Shown here: piece by piece, positions 48,702 through 56,781 of the stretch
Layout: the number at the start of each line of letters is the position of its first letter
Numbering within the stretch: the stretch's first letter is position 1
Virus record (IMG/VR): IMGVR_UViG_3300027747_004524
Span: 1-64,000 of that record
Length of the DNA: 64,000 nucleotides
DNA from: a virus
Strand: one strand, 5' to 3'
Made by a program: the position numbers and the translations under genes
Notes under the pieces: generated by a model
What the model saw: the letters and a program-made list of their open reading frames with translations, nothing else
The model's database searches: none
Told to the model about the DNA's origin: nothing

Positions 48702-50180
48702 ATGTTAAGAAATGGTTTTAATTACATTAACGGAAAGTTCTGTGAGCAGAGGAATGACTTTCCTAGCTTGAACCCCTCGGACGAATCAGCAATAGGATAT
48801 TTTCCGCAGTCCACTGTGGATGAGGTCAGTACAACAATACAGGTTGCTAAAACCGCATTCTCAAGCTGGAAAGAAATCTCAAGGTTAAAACGTGCTGAGT
48901 ACTTTTGGAACTTATGTAATATTCTTGAGAAAAGAATTGATTATGTATCAAAAGCGATATCGCTAGAAACTGGTAAGACGCTCAACGAGAGCAAAGCAGA
49001 AGCAATAGAAGCTTTGCATATGGCTCAATACTGTTTTGGAAAAGCAAGAATTAGCAACGGCGAGATAGTTCCATCAGAGATAGCAGAAAGAGATTGCAAT
49101 GTTATAAGGAAGCCTAAGGGGGTTGTGGCTATAATTGCCCCATGGAACTTCCCTTTTGCAATTGGTGGATTTTGGTGTGCCGGTCCTTCTCTGCTTGAGG
49201 GCAATACCGTTGTTTTTAAGCCTAGTGAGCTTACTCCTTTGGTCGGCCAAATAACCGCTGAACTTTTTCATGAAGCTGGTTTTCCCGCCGGGGTTTTTAA
49301 CCTTGTTCATGGCGACGGATCGGTTGGTGAGTCGATAGTTAAAAATGATCTTGTTGATCACATTTGCTTCACAGGAAGTGCTGAGGTAGGAAGACTTATA
49401 AGAATAGCCTGTGCAGAAAGTTGGCATAAGACTTGTAGTTGTGAAATGGGCAGCAAGTCTGCCGTTATGGTTTTTGATGACGCTGATTTAGATTTGGCAA
49501 TTCCTGCTTGTGTAAACAGTGCTTTTAAGCTTAGTGGACAACGTTGTGTTTCTTCGGGTCGTCTTCTTATACAAAGAAGCATACTTGAAGAGTTTAAGCA
49601 GAAATTTGTTGCTGAAGTCTCTAGGTGTCATGTTGGAGATCCCTTTGCTAGTGTCCCGGGCGTTTGTTCTGTCGCTTTTGGGCCTTTAATTAGCAATGAG
49701 CAAAAACTTCGTGTTGAAAGCTTCAACAAAATGGTTTTGGAAGATAAAGACTGCACCGTGCTTTATCACAATTCGACACCCGTAGACAAAGGGTACTTTC
49801 TCTCTCCTTTTGTTTACCAGTGTGAGTGGTCAGATAAGGCCTTTTTGAAGCAGGAGGTCTTTGGTCCTCATGTCGCCATAATACCTTTTGATACTATTGA
49901 GGATGCTATAAAAATATATAACGACACTGAGTATGGCCTTTCCTTGGGCGTGGTGACCAATGACTTTAAGAAAGCCAAGAGAGTCAGGGACAATTGTGAT
50001 TTTGGTTTGGGCTACTGGAATGGTGGAAGCATAGCAGCAGAGTCTCACCTTCCTTTTGGTGGAGTTAAAAAGTCTGGGAACGGTCAACCGTCTGCTGCTG
50101 GACTGTTCGACAGCATTGTCCATAAGGTTTCTTGGACCGTTAATTATGGTGAACTTTCTTTCCCACAAGGATTAAAATAA
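48702..50180 (+). CDS. Aldehyde dehydrogenase
   Basis: 492 residues, full length. Cofactor and catalytic blocks are all visible: APWNFPF, FTGSAEVGR, catalytic Glu in CEMGSKSA and catalytic Cys in GQRC, plus FGPHVA and PFGG near the end. It oxidises an aldehyde to an acid with NAD(P). Very unusual in a phage. SD GAGGTGA. Its place near the ThDP enzyme suggests a short pathway; substrate unknown. Confidence 0.93.
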   Translation: MLRNGFNYINGKFCEQRNDFPSLNPSDESAIGYFPQSTVDEVSTTIQVAKTAFSSWKEISRLKRAEYFWNLCNILEKRIDYVSKAISLETGKTLNESKAEAIEALHMAQYCFGKARISNGEIVPSEIAERDCNVIRKPKGVVAIIAPWNFPFAIGGFWCAGPSLLEGNTVVFKPSELTPLVGQITAELFHEAGFPAGVFNLVHGDGSVGESIVKNDLVDHICFTGSAEVGRLIRIACAESWHKTCSCEMGSKSAVMVFDDADLDLAIPACVNSAFKLSGQRCVSSGRLLIQRSILEEFKQKFVAEVSRCHVGDPFASVPGVCSVAFGPLISNEQKLRVESFNKMVLEDKDCTVLYHNSTPVDKGYFLSPFVYQCEWSDKAFLKQEVFGPHVAIIPFDTIEDAIKIYNDTEYGLSLGVVTNDFKKAKRVRDNCDFGLGYWNGGSIAAESHLPFGGVKKSGNGQPSAAGLFDSIVHKVSWTVNYGELSFPQGLK

Positions 50181-50596
50181 TGTCAAATTTTGCAAAAGTA
50201 TCTAAAAGTGGCCTTATTGATTTTGCTAGGTTGATATACAAACAGGCTTTAAATGGCTATTGCGACTTAGAGGACTCTGTTTGTATAGGAGAAACTAATA
50301 GTTTTTTTAATTCGCTTGAAAAAGACTTTTCTATTTCTGTTGCCTCTTCAACTTCTAATATGACATTTATTTCATCTAATCCACAAAATTCGCAATACTT
50401 TGTCGGGTTTGACCCTTCATTTAGCTGCACAGTTGGACAAACCAACTATGTAATTGGGGAAGCAAACCCCACTGAACAACAATTGTTGCTTTTTAACGAA
50501 GCAGATTCTTCTGGGAATACTATTAATGAAGTTATAGGAAACGATGAAGAAATCCTCGTTGATAGCAATGAAGTTCATGTTTTTCACAATTTTTAA
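50180..50596 (+). CDS. Unknown protein (138 aa)
   Basis: Not recognised. Ser/Asn-rich, with a middle part like a beta structure (FVGFDPSFSCTVGQTNYVIG). Shares one base with the ALDH stop. Possibly virion-associated. Confidence 0.55.
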   Translation: MSNFAKVSKSGLIDFARLIYKQALNGYCDLEDSVCIGETNSFFNSLEKDFSISVASSTSNMTFISSNPQNSQYFVGFDPSFSCTVGQTNYVIGEANPTEQQLLLFNEADSSGNTINEVIGNDEEILVDSNEVHVFHNF

Positions 50597-50607
50597 GAAA
50601 GGTTTAT

Positions 50608-50925
50608 ATGAGCGTTCCAAAGGTTGCGGGTGTTAAGCCAACAGGCTCCCAGGTTCTAGTAGAGATATTGACTCCCAACGAGTTGATGGGAACAAGTTTG
50701 GCAATTACAGACAAGGTAGATCTCAAGGTCCCACTCCAAGGTTATGTAAAAGCAGTAGGTCCTTCTTTCAAGGCAGAGTCTTGGGGCTATGACGTTGGAG
50801 ATAGGGTTCTTATCTCTGGGACTGGTGTAATGGCACCTAATTACGACAGTTCACACAGAGATAGATTTTTTATGGAGCCAACTTCTATAAAGAGCGTTCT
50901 ACTTGAACAAAATGAATCCGTATGA
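50608..50925 (+). CDS. GroES-like co-chaperonin
   Basis: 105 residues with the Cpn10 order: PTGSQVLVEIL, a mobile-loop region, LQGYVKAVGP, GYDVGDRVLISG and a C-terminal IKSVL strand. Phages such as T4 (gp31) replace GroES to fold the capsid protein. AAAGG SD. Overlaps dnaJ by 14 bp, giving a chaperone operon. Confidence 0.82.
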   Translation: MSVPKVAGVKPTGSQVLVEILTPNELMGTSLAITDKVDLKVPLQGYVKAVGPSFKAESWGYDVGDRVLISGTGVMAPNYDSSHRDRFFMEPTSIKSVLLEQNESV

Positions 50926-51964
50926 AGTTCTTGGCCTTAAGAATTCTGCTTCGATAAAAGATGTAGAAAAAGCCTATAGGGATCTTGCAAAAAAGTATCA
51001 CCCTGACCTTAATCCGGAGGATACAGGTGCAGCGGACAAGTTCAAAGATGTTCAGTCTGCCTATGAGATTCTTAAAAAAGTAAAAACTTCTAACTCATCG
51101 GCTTTTGACTTTGATGAGCGGATGAAGTTCCGCTCCAAGTCAAAATTTAATGACAGTGTTGAAGTAGATTTAAATAGCTTCTTCTCTAACTCCCTATTCA
51201 GGGGAAGGAACATACAGTCAAAAGTAGAAGTTAACTTTTTAGAGGTTTTAACTGGTGTTAAAAAGAATATCAAGATAAAGAAGAAGACTGTTTGTTCTTC
51301 CTGCTCTGGTGAGGGGTTCACAGACTACGTATTTTGTGAACGATGCGAAGGCAAAGGAATTTCTCAGGTACTTCAGCCACCATTTTCTTTAAATCGTCCC
51401 TGTGGCTTCTGTGGAGGCACAGGAAAGATAAACGTTAAAAAGTGTTCTTCTTGCTCTGGCATGGGTTACTCTTCTTACGAAGAGGACTCGGTTGAGGTTA
51501 ACATACCACCGGGTGTGGAACATGGTACTTCAATAACTATTAGTGGAGGCGGGGAGCCTTCTCTTAAAGGCGGTGAAAGCGGTGACCTCATAGTCTTGGT
51601 TGTTGTAAAACCTGATCCTCTTTTTAAGAGGGATGGGGCATCAATCCTTTTAGAGGTTCCTGTTTCTTATACACAAATAGTTTTAGGTTGTTCTTTAACA
51701 ATTCCATGCGTTTCTGGCGAAAGAATTGTTTTGAAAGTTCCGCAATTTACTCAACCTTATTCCAAGTTTAGAGTAAGAGGCAAGGGTCTTCCTTACAAGG
51801 GAAATATTGGAGACATGATAGTTTCTTTAAGGCTTGAAGTTCCTAAAGAACTTGACGAAGAATACAAAAAGCATTTAGAAGGACTTTCTTTTTTTGAGAA
51901 AAAGTATATAACTCTTGGTAGAAGTAGCTGGAACGAAAAGTTTGGTGATTCACAAAAGGAGTAA
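50912..51964 (+). CDS. dnaJ: DnaJ (Hsp40) co-chaperone
   Basis: 350 residues. J domain with HPD at about residues 30-32, a short linker, four C-x2-C-x-G-x-G zinc repeats (CSSCSGEG, CERCEGKG, CGFCGGTG, CSSCSGMG) and the C-terminal substrate-binding domains. It activates host DnaK ATPase for phage assembly or replication. ATG at 50912 lies inside the GroES-like gene. Confidence 0.94.
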   Translation: MNPYEVLGLKNSASIKDVEKAYRDLAKKYHPDLNPEDTGAADKFKDVQSAYEILKKVKTSNSSAFDFDERMKFRSKSKFNDSVEVDLNSFFSNSLFRGRNIQSKVEVNFLEVLTGVKKNIKIKKKTVCSSCSGEGFTDYVFCERCEGKGISQVLQPPFSLNRPCGFCGGTGKINVKKCSSCSGMGYSSYEEDSVEVNIPPGVEHGTSITISGGGEPSLKGGESGDLIVLVVVKPDPLFKRDGASILLEVPVSYTQIVLGCSLTIPCVSGERIVLKVPQFTQPYSKFRVRGKGLPYKGNIGDMIVSLRLEVPKELDEEYKKHLEGLSFFEKKYITLGRSSWNEKFGDSQKE

Positions 51965-51968
51965 AATT

Positions 51969-52181
51969 ATGAGTACAAACAAGCTGGTTTATGTTTTTTT
52001 AGCTTTAACTGGTCTGATTCTGACTTTTAGTCTTGGGATCAACTTTTTTGTAGACAAGGTCTCAGACCGTGTAATCCAAAAGCTAAAACAGGATTATTCG
52101 CCTTCTCCGTATGGTCCAACCATAGATCCTGATAAGATAGATCTAAACAAGGTGAACATAAAGGTCGATCCTAGTTTATAA
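51969..52181 (+). CDS. Small membrane protein (70 aa)
   Basis: One N-terminal TM segment (LVYVFLALTGLILTFSLGI) and a polar tail rich in Pro/Asp. AAAGGAG SD. Its end overlaps the convergent tagged gene by 11 bp. Confidence 0.58.
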   Translation: MSTNKLVYVFLALTGLILTFSLGINFFVDKVSDRVIQKLKQDYSPSPYGPTIDPDKIDLNKVNIKVDPSL

Positions 52182-52515
52182 TTCTACATGCTGTTATTTT
52201 TGAAGGATACACAGAGGTATCATTTCCAAGCCTTTGCATTGTTAGTTGCATAACTTTACCAATCAAAGGCGTTCCTTGTATTCTTTTAAATTCATCGTAT
52301 GTGAAGAATAGCTTTGACCCATCTTCTAGTTGCATATAAATTGGGTTTATTTTATCATTTAATATGGATATTTTAGACTTTTTTTCGACACTAGGCAGAC
52401 CTAGATCCAAGCTAGGCAGGTGTATCTTTTTTGCCCAAAGGAAGTTTTCCTCTATGCATAGAGACTTAACTTCTTGTATATTCTCTGATATCTCTAGGAA
52501 TTTGTTAAATTGCAT
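52171..52515 (-). CDS. Tagged protein (MQFNKFLEISE start), 114 aa
   Basis: The N-terminus MQFNKFLEISENIQE fits the tag with ISE for cleavage. The rest is unrecognised, probably alpha/beta. A CATAAATA octamer lies 26 nt upstream on the same strand. Confidence 0.58.
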   Translation of the reverse strand: MQFNKFLEISENIQEVKSLCIEENFLWAKKIHLPSLDLGLPSVEKKSKISILNDKINPIYMQLEDGSKLFFTYDEFKRIQGTPLIGKVMQLTMQRLGNDTSVYPSKITACRIIN

Positions 52516-52540
52516 GGTTTATTACTCTATTACTCTTAGA

Positions 52541-52548
52541 TATTTATG
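52541..52548 (-). promoter_or_regulatory. CATAAATA late-type promoter
   Basis: Minus-strand CATAAATA, with the tagged gene's ATG (52515) 26 nt downstream. The reverse strand of the same bases contains the start codon of the divergent gene at 52546. Confidence 0.42.
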
Positions 52549-52878
52549 AAAAACTACAATATTTTATCTGTTTCATCTTTAGTCCCTCTGTCCGTAGAGA
52601 TCAGAGACGAACAAGACGCGGAACCACCAAAATTTTTGAACGTAAAAATAGACTATAGAAATGAGAAGGTTTATTTTGAAGATCCCCCTGAAGGTTTAGA
52701 CCTTAAGGCTCTGGAGAGGCAAATCATTGACTATTTTAAGCCTCCGGTAGTAGAAATTCCAAATGTCTATTATGACTATTTGGAGAAAGTTAAAGAAGTT
52801 AGATCGGGAAATTATGCTACTTCTTTTATGGACGATTATCAAATTAATGGAGAAAACAATGACAGTAGGGAATCCTGA
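52546..52878 (+). CDS. Unknown protein (110 aa)
   Basis: Not recognised. Acidic, with a Pro-rich middle (EDPPEGLD, FKPPVVEIP). No SD before the ATG. Overlaps the next gene by 20 bp. Confidence 0.54.
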   Translation: MKNYNILSVSSLVPLSVEIRDEQDAEPPKFLNVKIDYRNEKVYFEDPPEGLDLKALERQIIDYFKPPVVEIPNVYYDYLEKVKEVRSGNYATSFMDDYQINGENNDSRES

Positions 52879-53446
52879 GAACTTTAAGGTTCAAATTAAG
52901 ACCGGTCGAGACGAGGTGGACTCTCGTGTGCCCTGTGACTTTACGAATTTAACTTTGAAAAAATTATTTTCTTGGATAGATGCTCAGCAAGTTAGTAGCT
53001 TTTTAAAAGCTGAGCTGAAAAGAAGTGCTTCAAGATTTCCCCACCAAGCTCTTCCTGCCTGGCAAAGAGATTTTGATAAACATCTTTCAAAGGCACATTC
53101 TAGATTAAGAAAGAAAAAGAATTTATTGAAGCCTGAGGTTAAACCTCTAGAAGATAAGAAAGAAGATCTTTCAAGGCATGTTGAAATGAGGGCGTCCGAT
53201 TTTTCTGGTTTTGAGGATGAAGAACTAGATGAAGGGCTTGAAAATGAAGATTTGTTAGGTAATGAGCTAGAAGCAGATGGCCTTATAAGCAACGTAGAGA
53301 CGCCAACAGAGCTTGAAGCATCTGATCATGTTGAAGCATCTGATCATGTTGAAGCTTCGCAAAACTCTGATCCTGAGCCCATCATTGAGGTGGTGAACGA
53401 AGAGGGTTCTAGTGCTTTTGACGTTTGCAAGGAGAACAATATATGA
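52859..53446 (+). CDS. Acidic-tail protein with short repeats (195 aa)
   Basis: Not recognised. The N-terminal ~100 residues are mixed and basic (RLRKKKN). The C-terminal ~90 residues are acidic and disordered, with EASDHV repeated in tandem. ATG 52859 has GGAG SD. It could be a scaffold or DNA-mimic type protein. Confidence 0.57.
   Translation: MTVGNPENFKVQIKTGRDEVDSRVPCDFTNLTLKKLFSWIDAQQVSSFLKAELKRSASRFPHQALPAWQRDFDKHLSKAHSRLRKKKNLLKPEVKPLEDKKEDLSRHVEMRASDFSGFEDEELDEGLENEDLLGNELEADGLISNVETPTELEASDHVEASDHVEASQNSDPEPIIEVVNEEGSSAFDVCKENNI
53315..53350 (+). repeat. Tandem 18-bp repeat encoding EASDHV
   Basis: Two perfect 18-bp copies in tandem inside the acidic-tail gene, followed by a partial third (GAAGC). 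Likely slippage-driven length variation. Confidence 0.8.
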
Positions 53447-53652
53447 AAGCTTTTGCAATCATATCCATTGCTAGACAAGTTGATGGAGAATATTGTGTAG
53501 TTAAAATAGAAAAGGCATACAAAGACTCTTCTTTTGCTGAATCCTATGCAAAAAACCTTTCCAAAAGATATGCCGAAACAATATCGACTCCAAATGGTCC
53601 AATAGATTGCGTTTGTGAAAGAGGCATTTTTGAGATCGATATAGAGGATTGA
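53443..53652 (+). CDS. Small conserved-looking phage protein (69 aa)
   Basis: MKAFAIISIARQVDGEYCVVKIEKAY then a helical part. ATGA overlap with the previous gene and AAGGAG SD. Function unknown. Confidence 0.57.
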   Translation: MKAFAIISIARQVDGEYCVVKIEKAYKDSSFAESYAKNLSKRYAETISTPNGPIDCVCERGIFEIDIED

Positions 53653-53677
53653 TCAACTTTTATTTTTTTGTTACAAT
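53649..53677 (+). promoter_or_regulatory. Sigma70-type promoter
   Basis: TTGATC (53649-53654), a 17-bp T-rich spacer, then TACAAT (53672-53677). It overlaps the previous stop codon and precedes the GT2 gene, which has an AAGGAG SD. Confidence 0.68.
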
Positions 53678-53702
53678 TATTTGATACCAAGGAGAACCAA
53701 TC

Positions 53703-54440
53703 ATGAGCACCCCAATAACACCACATAATCCCCTAGAAGGCGACAGGCCAGAACTAAATATAAAACTGCACGAAAGTACAGATGAGCACGTTTCTATAAT
53801 TATTGTTCATAAAGACAGACCAGAATACTTGAACATATGCCTTCAATCTATTGCTGTTACCTCTTTCAACAATAATTACGAAATAATTGTTGTTGATAAT
53901 AATAGCGGCAAAGACTCACAAGACTTTTTATCAGACATAGAAAATGAAGTAAAGGTTGTTAGAAATGACACCAATCTTTATTGGTCTGGTGCCTGCAATA
54001 AAGGCGTTCAGGCAGCAGATAAGAACTCTAAGTACTATATTTTTCTTCATTGCGATGTTGTAATTCTAAACCCAGCTTGGATTGATCTTTTGATAAATGT
54101 TTCTGAAGCACAGCAATCTGGAGTGATAGGTGTTGACACTCAATCTTACATGATAAGCAACAAAAAAGTCGATTTTCTCCAAGATCATATCTTGTTGTTT
54201 ACTAAAGAAGCTTGGAAAGACGTTGGCCCCTGGCCAGAAGAACTGCCAATGATCGGTCATTCCTTTATCATGACCATGAAAGCTCAAGCTAAGGGTCACA
54301 AGCCGCAGGTGGTAAAGAACCCGATTATACACCATTACAGAATGTTTAGTCTAGATGTAAGCGAATTCGAGAGAATGACCGAACACGCTATGTCTCATAT
54401 TCCAAAACTTATGACCGATGTACAGTCGAGGGCAATATAA
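53703..54440 (+). CDS. Family 2 glycosyltransferase
   Basis: 245 residues. GT-A fold: VSIIIVHKDRPEYLNICLQSI, EIIVVDNNSG, a D-x-D-like HCDVVIL near residue 118, and a C-terminal acceptor part with HHYRMF. It transfers a sugar from a nucleotide donor. The next gene, starting directly at its stop, is a 2OG-Fe(II) oxygenase, so the two may act on the same substrate. Confidence 0.82.
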   Translation: MSTPITPHNPLEGDRPELNIKLHESTDEHVSIIIVHKDRPEYLNICLQSIAVTSFNNNYEIIVVDNNSGKDSQDFLSDIENEVKVVRNDTNLYWSGACNKGVQAADKNSKYYIFLHCDVVILNPAWIDLLINVSEAQQSGVIGVDTQSYMISNKKVDFLQDHILLFTKEAWKDVGPWPEELPMIGHSFIMTMKAQAKGHKPQVVKNPIIHHYRMFSLDVSEFERMTEHAMSHIPKLMTDVQSRAI

Positions 54441-55106
54441 ATGAAACTACTTGTCAAAGACAACAACTACGCCGTTCTAGATTCGGTGCTAGATGATGCT
54501 TATTTTAAGCAATTCTGTCACTACTTTAACACCTTAGACTTTGCGTATCGCTCCCTCACAGGCTGGCAGAAGGTCTGGAGAATCTCAGACGGCCAGGTTT
54601 TAGCAGGCTCACCGTACTATGCTTCTAAAGGTCCTCATAACTGTATGATGGACGGAATGATAGAAGTTATAAACACATTGGCCACACAGCACTTAGAAAC
54701 CATAGTGGGAAAAAAGGGAGAAGATTGGGATGATTTTCTCTTAACGCCATACATATATCCTGTTAACACAAAGATATCATGGCATAATGACTATGGATAC
54801 TCAGCTGCTGCCATATTCTACACCCATAGTTTTTGGGATCCCCACTGGGGCGGTGAACTTTTTATTGCAAAGACTTCTCCGGAGTCGGACGCCAGACTCA
54901 CCTCTCAGCCATCCGATGCTATTGATCGATCATATATGCCAGAGCTATTAAATGAATATGGCCTTGGCCAATATATTTCTCCTCTTCCAAACAGACTTGT
55001 TTTTACAAAAGGAAAAGTTTGGCACGCCATCAACAGAGTTGATGCTTCTGCCGGTGATGCTCTTCGTCGTTCTGTAGTAGCCTTCTTTTACAAAAAGAAA
55101 GATTGA
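54441..55106 (+). CDS. 2-oxoglutarate/Fe(II) oxygenase, prolyl-hydroxylase type
   Basis: 221 residues. Iron ligands H115-x-D117 (WHNDYGYS) and distal His195 (KVWHAI) are visible, with Arg209/210 placed to bind 2-oxoglutarate. WGGELFI and PNRLVFT are typical of prolyl-4-hydroxylase-like enzymes. Substrate could be proline, another residue or a base. Co-transcribed with the GT2 gene. Confidence 0.85.
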   Translation: MKLLVKDNNYAVLDSVLDDAYFKQFCHYFNTLDFAYRSLTGWQKVWRISDGQVLAGSPYYASKGPHNCMMDGMIEVINTLATQHLETIVGKKGEDWDDFLLTPYIYPVNTKISWHNDYGYSAAAIFYTHSFWDPHWGGELFIAKTSPESDARLTSQPSDAIDRSYMPELLNEYGLGQYISPLPNRLVFTKGKVWHAINRVDASAGDALRRSVVAFFYKKKD

Positions 55107-55107
55107 T

Positions 55108-55455
55108 ATGCCCTACATTGAAAACAGCTTCAGAAAAAGACTTGATATACACATAGAGAAACTAGTGGACTCTTTGTTCAATGCTGTTTCGGAAAAGGAC
55201 ATATCAGAATTTGATGCAAATGATTTACTGAACTGTTCTGGTAATTTAAATTACGTCATGACCAGAATTTGTTCTTCTTTGCTCGTAAACAAACCAACGT
55301 ATGCTAAGGTAGCCATTATTACAGGCGTTCTTGAGAACGTTAAGCAAGAGTTTTACCGTAGAGTCGCTTCACCATATGAAGACAAAAAGATAGAGCAAAA
55401 TGGTGATGTAAAGGGTTATTTAAGCGAAGAGACGAATTTGTTCCATTCTTCGTGA
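55108..55455 (+). CDS. Conserved phage protein of DUF6899 type
   Basis: 115 residues. MPYI start, SGNLNYVMTRI, then GVLENVKQEFYRRVASPYEDKKIEQNGDV, a block I recall from many phage genomes (DUF6899). Function unknown. Overlaps the convergent metalloprotease gene. Confidence 0.68.
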   Translation: MPYIENSFRKRLDIHIEKLVDSLFNAVSEKDISEFDANDLLNCSGNLNYVMTRICSSLLVNKPTYAKVAIITGVLENVKQEFYRRVASPYEDKKIEQNGDVKGYLSEETNLFHSS

Positions 55456-55847
55456 TCGTGGATCCTAGGGCAATGATCCCCAGAATAGAAGCAAGCATAG
55501 GCCATACAAAATAGCTCTTCGTCATTTTGTTTTTGCCTATTTTTTGTTCCCTTAACTATCTTTGACCATTCTTTTTTCTTGCTTTTGTCTATTAGGTGTT
55601 CCCATACCATGTGTGCTATTTCGTGTAGCGTTGTGAACTTTCTTGAATAATTCCACGGTGCTGCTACCACTATTTTCTTCTTGTGCACATAGCCAATATG
55701 ATCCTCGTCCCCTTTTAGAGTGTTTTTAGGGGTATAGGTAAACTTAAACTTGTTGAGTATTTCTTGATGCTTCTTGGGAAGTGCAGAAATAAGCTGGTCT
55801 ACGTTTTCTTTTTCTTCTGCCTCTATAAAAAGCTTAAAATTCATCAT
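55416..55847 (-). CDS. Tagged zincin metalloprotease
   Basis: 143 residues. N-terminal tag MMNFKLFIEAEEKE. HEIAH at 75-79 and a later Glu pair (NDEELF, ~110) give a gluzincin-like zinc site, as in ImmA/IrrE or SprT-type proteins. Start chosen at 55847 so that the tag is N-terminal; a longer frame from 55868 exists. A second tagged zincin after the ArdC-like protein. Confidence 0.7.
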   Translation of the reverse strand: MMNFKLFIEAEEKENVDQLISALPKKHQEILNKFKFTYTPKNTLKGDEDHIGYVHKKKIVVAAPWNYSRKFTTLHEIAHMVWEHLIDKSKKKEWSKIVKGTKNRQKQNDEELFCMAYACFYSGDHCPRIHDHEEWNKFVSSLK

Positions 55848-55851
55848 ATGG

Positions 55852-55859
55852 TATTTATG
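55852..55859 (-). promoter_or_regulatory. CATAAATA late-type octamer
   Basis: Minus-strand CATAAATA 4 nt before the ATG at 55847. The tight spacing repeats that at 44919. AGGAG overlaps its upstream edge. Confidence 0.38.
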
Positions 55860-55899
55860 CTCCTGCAATCTTTTTACGCCTACATGGGTAAATACATAT

Positions 55900-56781
55900 A
55901 TGTCAAAGCTCTCTTTTAAATTCTGGCTTTTGGATGAAGACTCAAGAAGTTTAGCAAAAGTTTATGCTGGTCTTCTCAAGAACGTCCCCCAAGACAAGGA
56001 ACATCATCCTGAAGGTGATGTTCTTACCCATGTTAAGCTTGTTAGAAAAGCCATCCCAGGTGCTATACGTAGATTAAATGTTCTAAAGAACACACCACCG
56101 TTTTCTAACATTCTTGAAGATATGGACTTTAGTTTAACACCAAAAGAGCTACAGATACTTTACATAAGTGCTTGGCTGCACGATGTAGGCAAGGCGACCG
56201 CAACAACAATAGGTGGGGTAAATTATGAGTTCTTGAGGCAGATGGACATTCAATATCAAAATGATGCCTCTAAGATAAAGTCTGTTGGACACGATCTTCC
56301 GGCACACTACTCCCCTTTAATTAACAGGCTTGGAGGTTTCGCTCCACCTGAGACAAAAGCTCTTTACGAAGAAAACAAGGACGTCATAGATTTTATAATT
56401 GACCATCACATGCAATTAGGTCAATTTCCAAAATCTTTTATAAGAGAGCATTTTAATAATGGAAAGGCCATAAACACTCAAAAGCTTAAACTTCTGCTTG
56501 TTTTGATGTGGGCAGACAAAATGGGCAGAACACCAGAATCTGTTAATAAGGCAATGAGCGAAAACGAACGTAAGCTTCTTGACTGCTCTAATGAATCCAT
56601 TAAACAAAAGCAAAATCAAGAAAAGACAGCTAGTAGACAAAAGTCCTTTAATGATCCTGTTGCTATGGCTAGAGGATTGTTACAAAAAGGTCTCTCTAAA
56701 GAATCTGTACTAAAGTCAATAAAGGGAAAGTTTCCCAATATTACAGACGAAGAACTATCATCCATTTTAAGGAGCACATGA
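55900..56781 (+). CDS. HD-domain phosphohydrolase with tag-like N-terminus
   Basis: 293 residues. His44, H94-D95 (WLHDVGK), a GHD segment and a later Asp (ADKMG) outline an HD metal site like that of tRNA nucleotidyltransferase HD domains. It would hydrolyse a phosphomono- or diester. The N-terminus MSKLSFKFWLLDEDS resembles the tag, with LDE. No SD; TAAATA stands 5 nt before the ATG. A longer frame from 55774 runs across the divergent gene and is unlikely. Confidence 0.72.
   Translation: MSKLSFKFWLLDEDSRSLAKVYAGLLKNVPQDKEHHPEGDVLTHVKLVRKAIPGAIRRLNVLKNTPPFSNILEDMDFSLTPKELQILYISAWLHDVGKATATTIGGVNYEFLRQMDIQYQNDASKIKSVGHDLPAHYSPLINRLGGFAPPETKALYEENKDVIDFIIDHHMQLGQFPKSFIREHFNNGKAINTQKLKLLLVLMWADKMGRTPESVNKAMSENERKLLDCSNESIKQKQNQEKTASRQKSFNDPVAMARGLLQKGLSKESVLKSIKGKFPNITDEELSSILRST

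Noticed and set aside
55774-55899. HD-domain protein starting 42 codons earlier.
   Set aside because: The extra residues are antisense to the tagged metalloprotease and have no domain character; ATG 55900 gives a tag-like N-terminus.
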